From the NCBI RefSeq assembly GCF_004357995.1, contig NZ_SMTK01000002.1:248001-312000 (forward strand): DNA of 64,000 nucleotides, read 5' to 3'. Source of the DNA: Arthrobacter crusticola. Its GTDB lineage: Bacteria > Actinomycetota > Actinomycetes > Actinomycetales > Micrococcaceae. Position numbers and translations under genes: made by a program. The first letter of the stretch is position 1; every line of letters begins with the position of its first letter. Under the pieces are notes generated by a model. The model was not told the DNA's origin. It saw only the letters and a program-made list of their open reading frames with translations, and did not search any database. Below are positions 62,885 through 64,000 of the stretch, piece by piece.

Positions 62885-63931
62885 ATGAAGCACGGAAATG
62901 CCGTCAAATTTCTTTCAGTGGGAGCTGCCGCCATGCTCCTTGCCTCCTGTGGCACCACCGGGGGCGGAGGCTCCGAAGGCGGAGGTTCGGGCGGAGGCGA
63001 CGCTGGAGCCGCGGAGGATATGTCTATGGTGACCGTCGTCAAGATCACCGGCGTCGGCTGGTTCGACCGGATGGAGGAAGGCGTCACCAGCTTCGCCGAC
63101 TCGACCGGCATCGACGCCCGGCAGGTCGGCGGCGATGACGCAAGTCCTGAGAAGCAGATCCAGATCATCCAGGACCTCATTCCGCAGAACCCGACCGCCA
63201 TTACCGTGGTTCCCAACTCACCCGAGGGCCTTGAGAACGTCCTCGCGCAGGCACGGGAGCAGGGCATCGTGGTGGTCACCCACGAGGCCAGCGGCATCAA
63301 GAACGCGGACATCGACATCGAAGCGTTCGACAACAAGGCCTACGGCGCCCAGATCATGGACAACCTCGCGGAGTGCATGGGCGGTGAGGGTGAGTATGTC
63401 TCCTTCGTCGGCGGCCTCACGGCCAAGACCCACATGGACTGGGTCCAGGGCGCACTGGACCAGCAGGAGGCCGAATATCCGGACCTCACCCGTGTTGAAG
63501 ACCCGATCGAAAGCAAGGAGGACGAGGGCGTCGCGTACTCGCGGGCCAAGGAGGTCCTGGCGAAGTACCCCGACATCAAGGGCTTCCAGGGTTCGGCCGG
63601 CACAGATGTCGCCGGTATCGCCCGCGCGGTGCAGGAGGCGGGCCGCGAAGATGACGTCTGCGTCATGGGAACCAGCATCCCGTCGGTGTCGCAGAAGTAT
63701 CTTGAGGACGGCTCGATCGACAAAATCTTCTTCTGGGACCCCGCGCTGGCCGGCGAAGCCCAGCTGAAAATCGCGCAGCTGCTCGCTGAAGGCGAGACGG
63801 TCGGGGATGGCACGGACCTGGGAATCGAAGGCTACACCTCGCTTAAGAAGCTCGAGGGTTTCGACAACGTTGTCGTCGGCGATGCGGCGGTTGAGGTCGA
63901 CGCCGAGAACGTCGGCGACTACGACTTCTAG
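62885..63931 (+). CDS. LsrB/RhaS-like sugar-binding lipoprotein
   Basis: 348 aa. Signal peptide and lipobox (AAMLLASCGTT, lipidated Cys) are followed by a Gly/Ser linker. The mature part fits the ribose/AI-2 family: VGWFDRMEEGVTSFADSTGI, the hinge DLIPQNPTAITVVPNSPEGL, VVVTHEASGIKNADIDIEAF, VSFVGGLTAKTHMDWV and FWDPALAGEAQLKIAQLL, close to LsrB (AI-2) and RhaS (rhamnose). Those ligand types cannot be told apart here. ATG at 62885 follows AAAGGAG. First gene of an importer operon that leaves the window. Confidence 0.9.
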   Translation: MKHGNAVKFLSVGAAAMLLASCGTTGGGGSEGGGSGGGDAGAAEDMSMVTVVKITGVGWFDRMEEGVTSFADSTGIDARQVGGDDASPEKQIQIIQDLIPQNPTAITVVPNSPEGLENVLAQAREQGIVVVTHEASGIKNADIDIEAFDNKAYGAQIMDNLAECMGGEGEYVSFVGGLTAKTHMDWVQGALDQQEAEYPDLTRVEDPIESKEDEGVAYSRAKEVLAKYPDIKGFQGSAGTDVAGIARAVQEAGREDDVCVMGTSIPSVSQKYLEDGSIDKIFFWDPALAGEAQLKIAQLLAEGETVGDGTDLGIEGYTSLKKLEGFDNVVVGDAAVEVDAENVGDYDF

Positions 63932-63950
63932 ACCGGTTCATCCCCGCACA

Positions 63951-63990
63951 TCGGGGTCCGTGCGCTGCAGACGGGGCGCACGGACCCCGA
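63951..63990 (+). terminator. Hairpin after the sugar receptor gene
   Basis: A perfect 15-bp stem TCGGGGTCCGTGCGC / GCGCACGGACCCCGA with a 10-nt loop, 19 nt after the stop. It has no T-run. Hairpins here often reduce expression of downstream permease/ATPase genes relative to the receptor. Confidence 0.65.
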
Positions 63991-64000
63991 ACCGCCAAAG

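Noticed and set aside
62651-62893. 81-codon N-terminal extension of the DeoR regulator
   Set aside because: It would cover the inverted repeat and promoter; normal family members start at the HTH.
1-64000. tRNA, rRNA, CRISPR arrays, transposases or phage integrases
   Set aside because: None recognised by eye; no integrase or transposase motif in any plausible frame, so the mechanism of island transfer is unknown.

Overview
The window is high-GC DNA (about 70% by eye outside two islands). Actinobacterial traits include GTG/TTG starts, ATGA-type gene overlaps, an excalibur-type secreted nuclease, lipoprotein solute receptors and a ScyD-like secreted protein. The gene content suggests a soil actinobacterium, probably Arthrobacter-like Micrococcaceae; that is inference from content, not a search result.

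Region 1 (1-7632): glyA-soxB-soxD-soxA-soxG-sdaA is tightly overlapped on the minus strand. It oxidises sarcosine to glycine, builds serine and deaminates serine to pyruvate. A divergent GntR/FCD regulator sits across a 146-bp gap that carries an 18-bp palindrome.

Region 2 (7693-19949): a decayed methionine-transporter receptor fragment is followed by two adjacent accessory islands of lower GC. Island A (8314-14227) encodes a zinc-ribbon HNH-like protein with the catalytic His lost, a ParB-like protein, an SNF2-type helicase, a DUF3883-like PD-(D/E)XK protein and a C5-cytosine methyltransferase. Island B (14670-19949) encodes a GIY-YIG-like protein, a 729-aa unknown with a weak ParB-like motif, an intact paralogue of the HNH protein and an EVE-like/PD-(D/E)XK fusion. 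The paralogous HNH proteins link the islands. This is the best candidate in the window for an undescribed defence or modification system.

Region 3 (20077-23183): ScyD-like secreted beta-propeller, small zinc-ribbon protein, and a membrane-anchored DUF1524/excalibur nuclease.

Region 4 (23279-34783): a polar amino-acid ABC importer and a divergent TetR regulator, then an overlapping operon: amino-acid dehydrogenase, ADP-forming acyl-CoA synthetase, dienoyl-CoA-reductase-like SDR and AruI-like thiamine-diphosphate decarboxylase. Acyl-CoA dehydrogenase and an enoyl-CoA isomerase/hydratase follow. Two similar palindromes precede the importer and the catabolic genes, so the whole looks like one TetR-controlled amino-acid degradation regulon.

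Region 5 (34997-40800): a single-chain GAF-histidine kinase-receiver-LuxR protein, a GlcG/HbpS-family protein, class II aldolase, HAD phosphatase, DhaL and DhaK. This is probably a ketose or polyol pathway ending in dihydroxyacetone-type phosphorylation. Region 6 (40874-44804) has an ABC-2 exporter, a LolA-like secreted protein and an orphan OGG-fold glycosylase-like protein.

Region 7 (45093-59079): a sugar ABC importer, HutC-type GntR regulator, ROK kinase, DUF4127 protein (frameshifted), FAD oxidoreductase, N-acetylmannosamine-6-phosphate epimerase, GH38 alpha-mannosidase and a secreted GHL10 glycoside hydrolase. They share TGGTACGnACCA-like operators and probably act on a mannose/aminosugar glycan. 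Region 8 (59284-63931): DUF6544 protein, exonuclease-BRCT protein, DUF6194 protein, DeoR regulator and a divergent LsrB/ribose-type sugar receptor that begins another importer operon running off the window.
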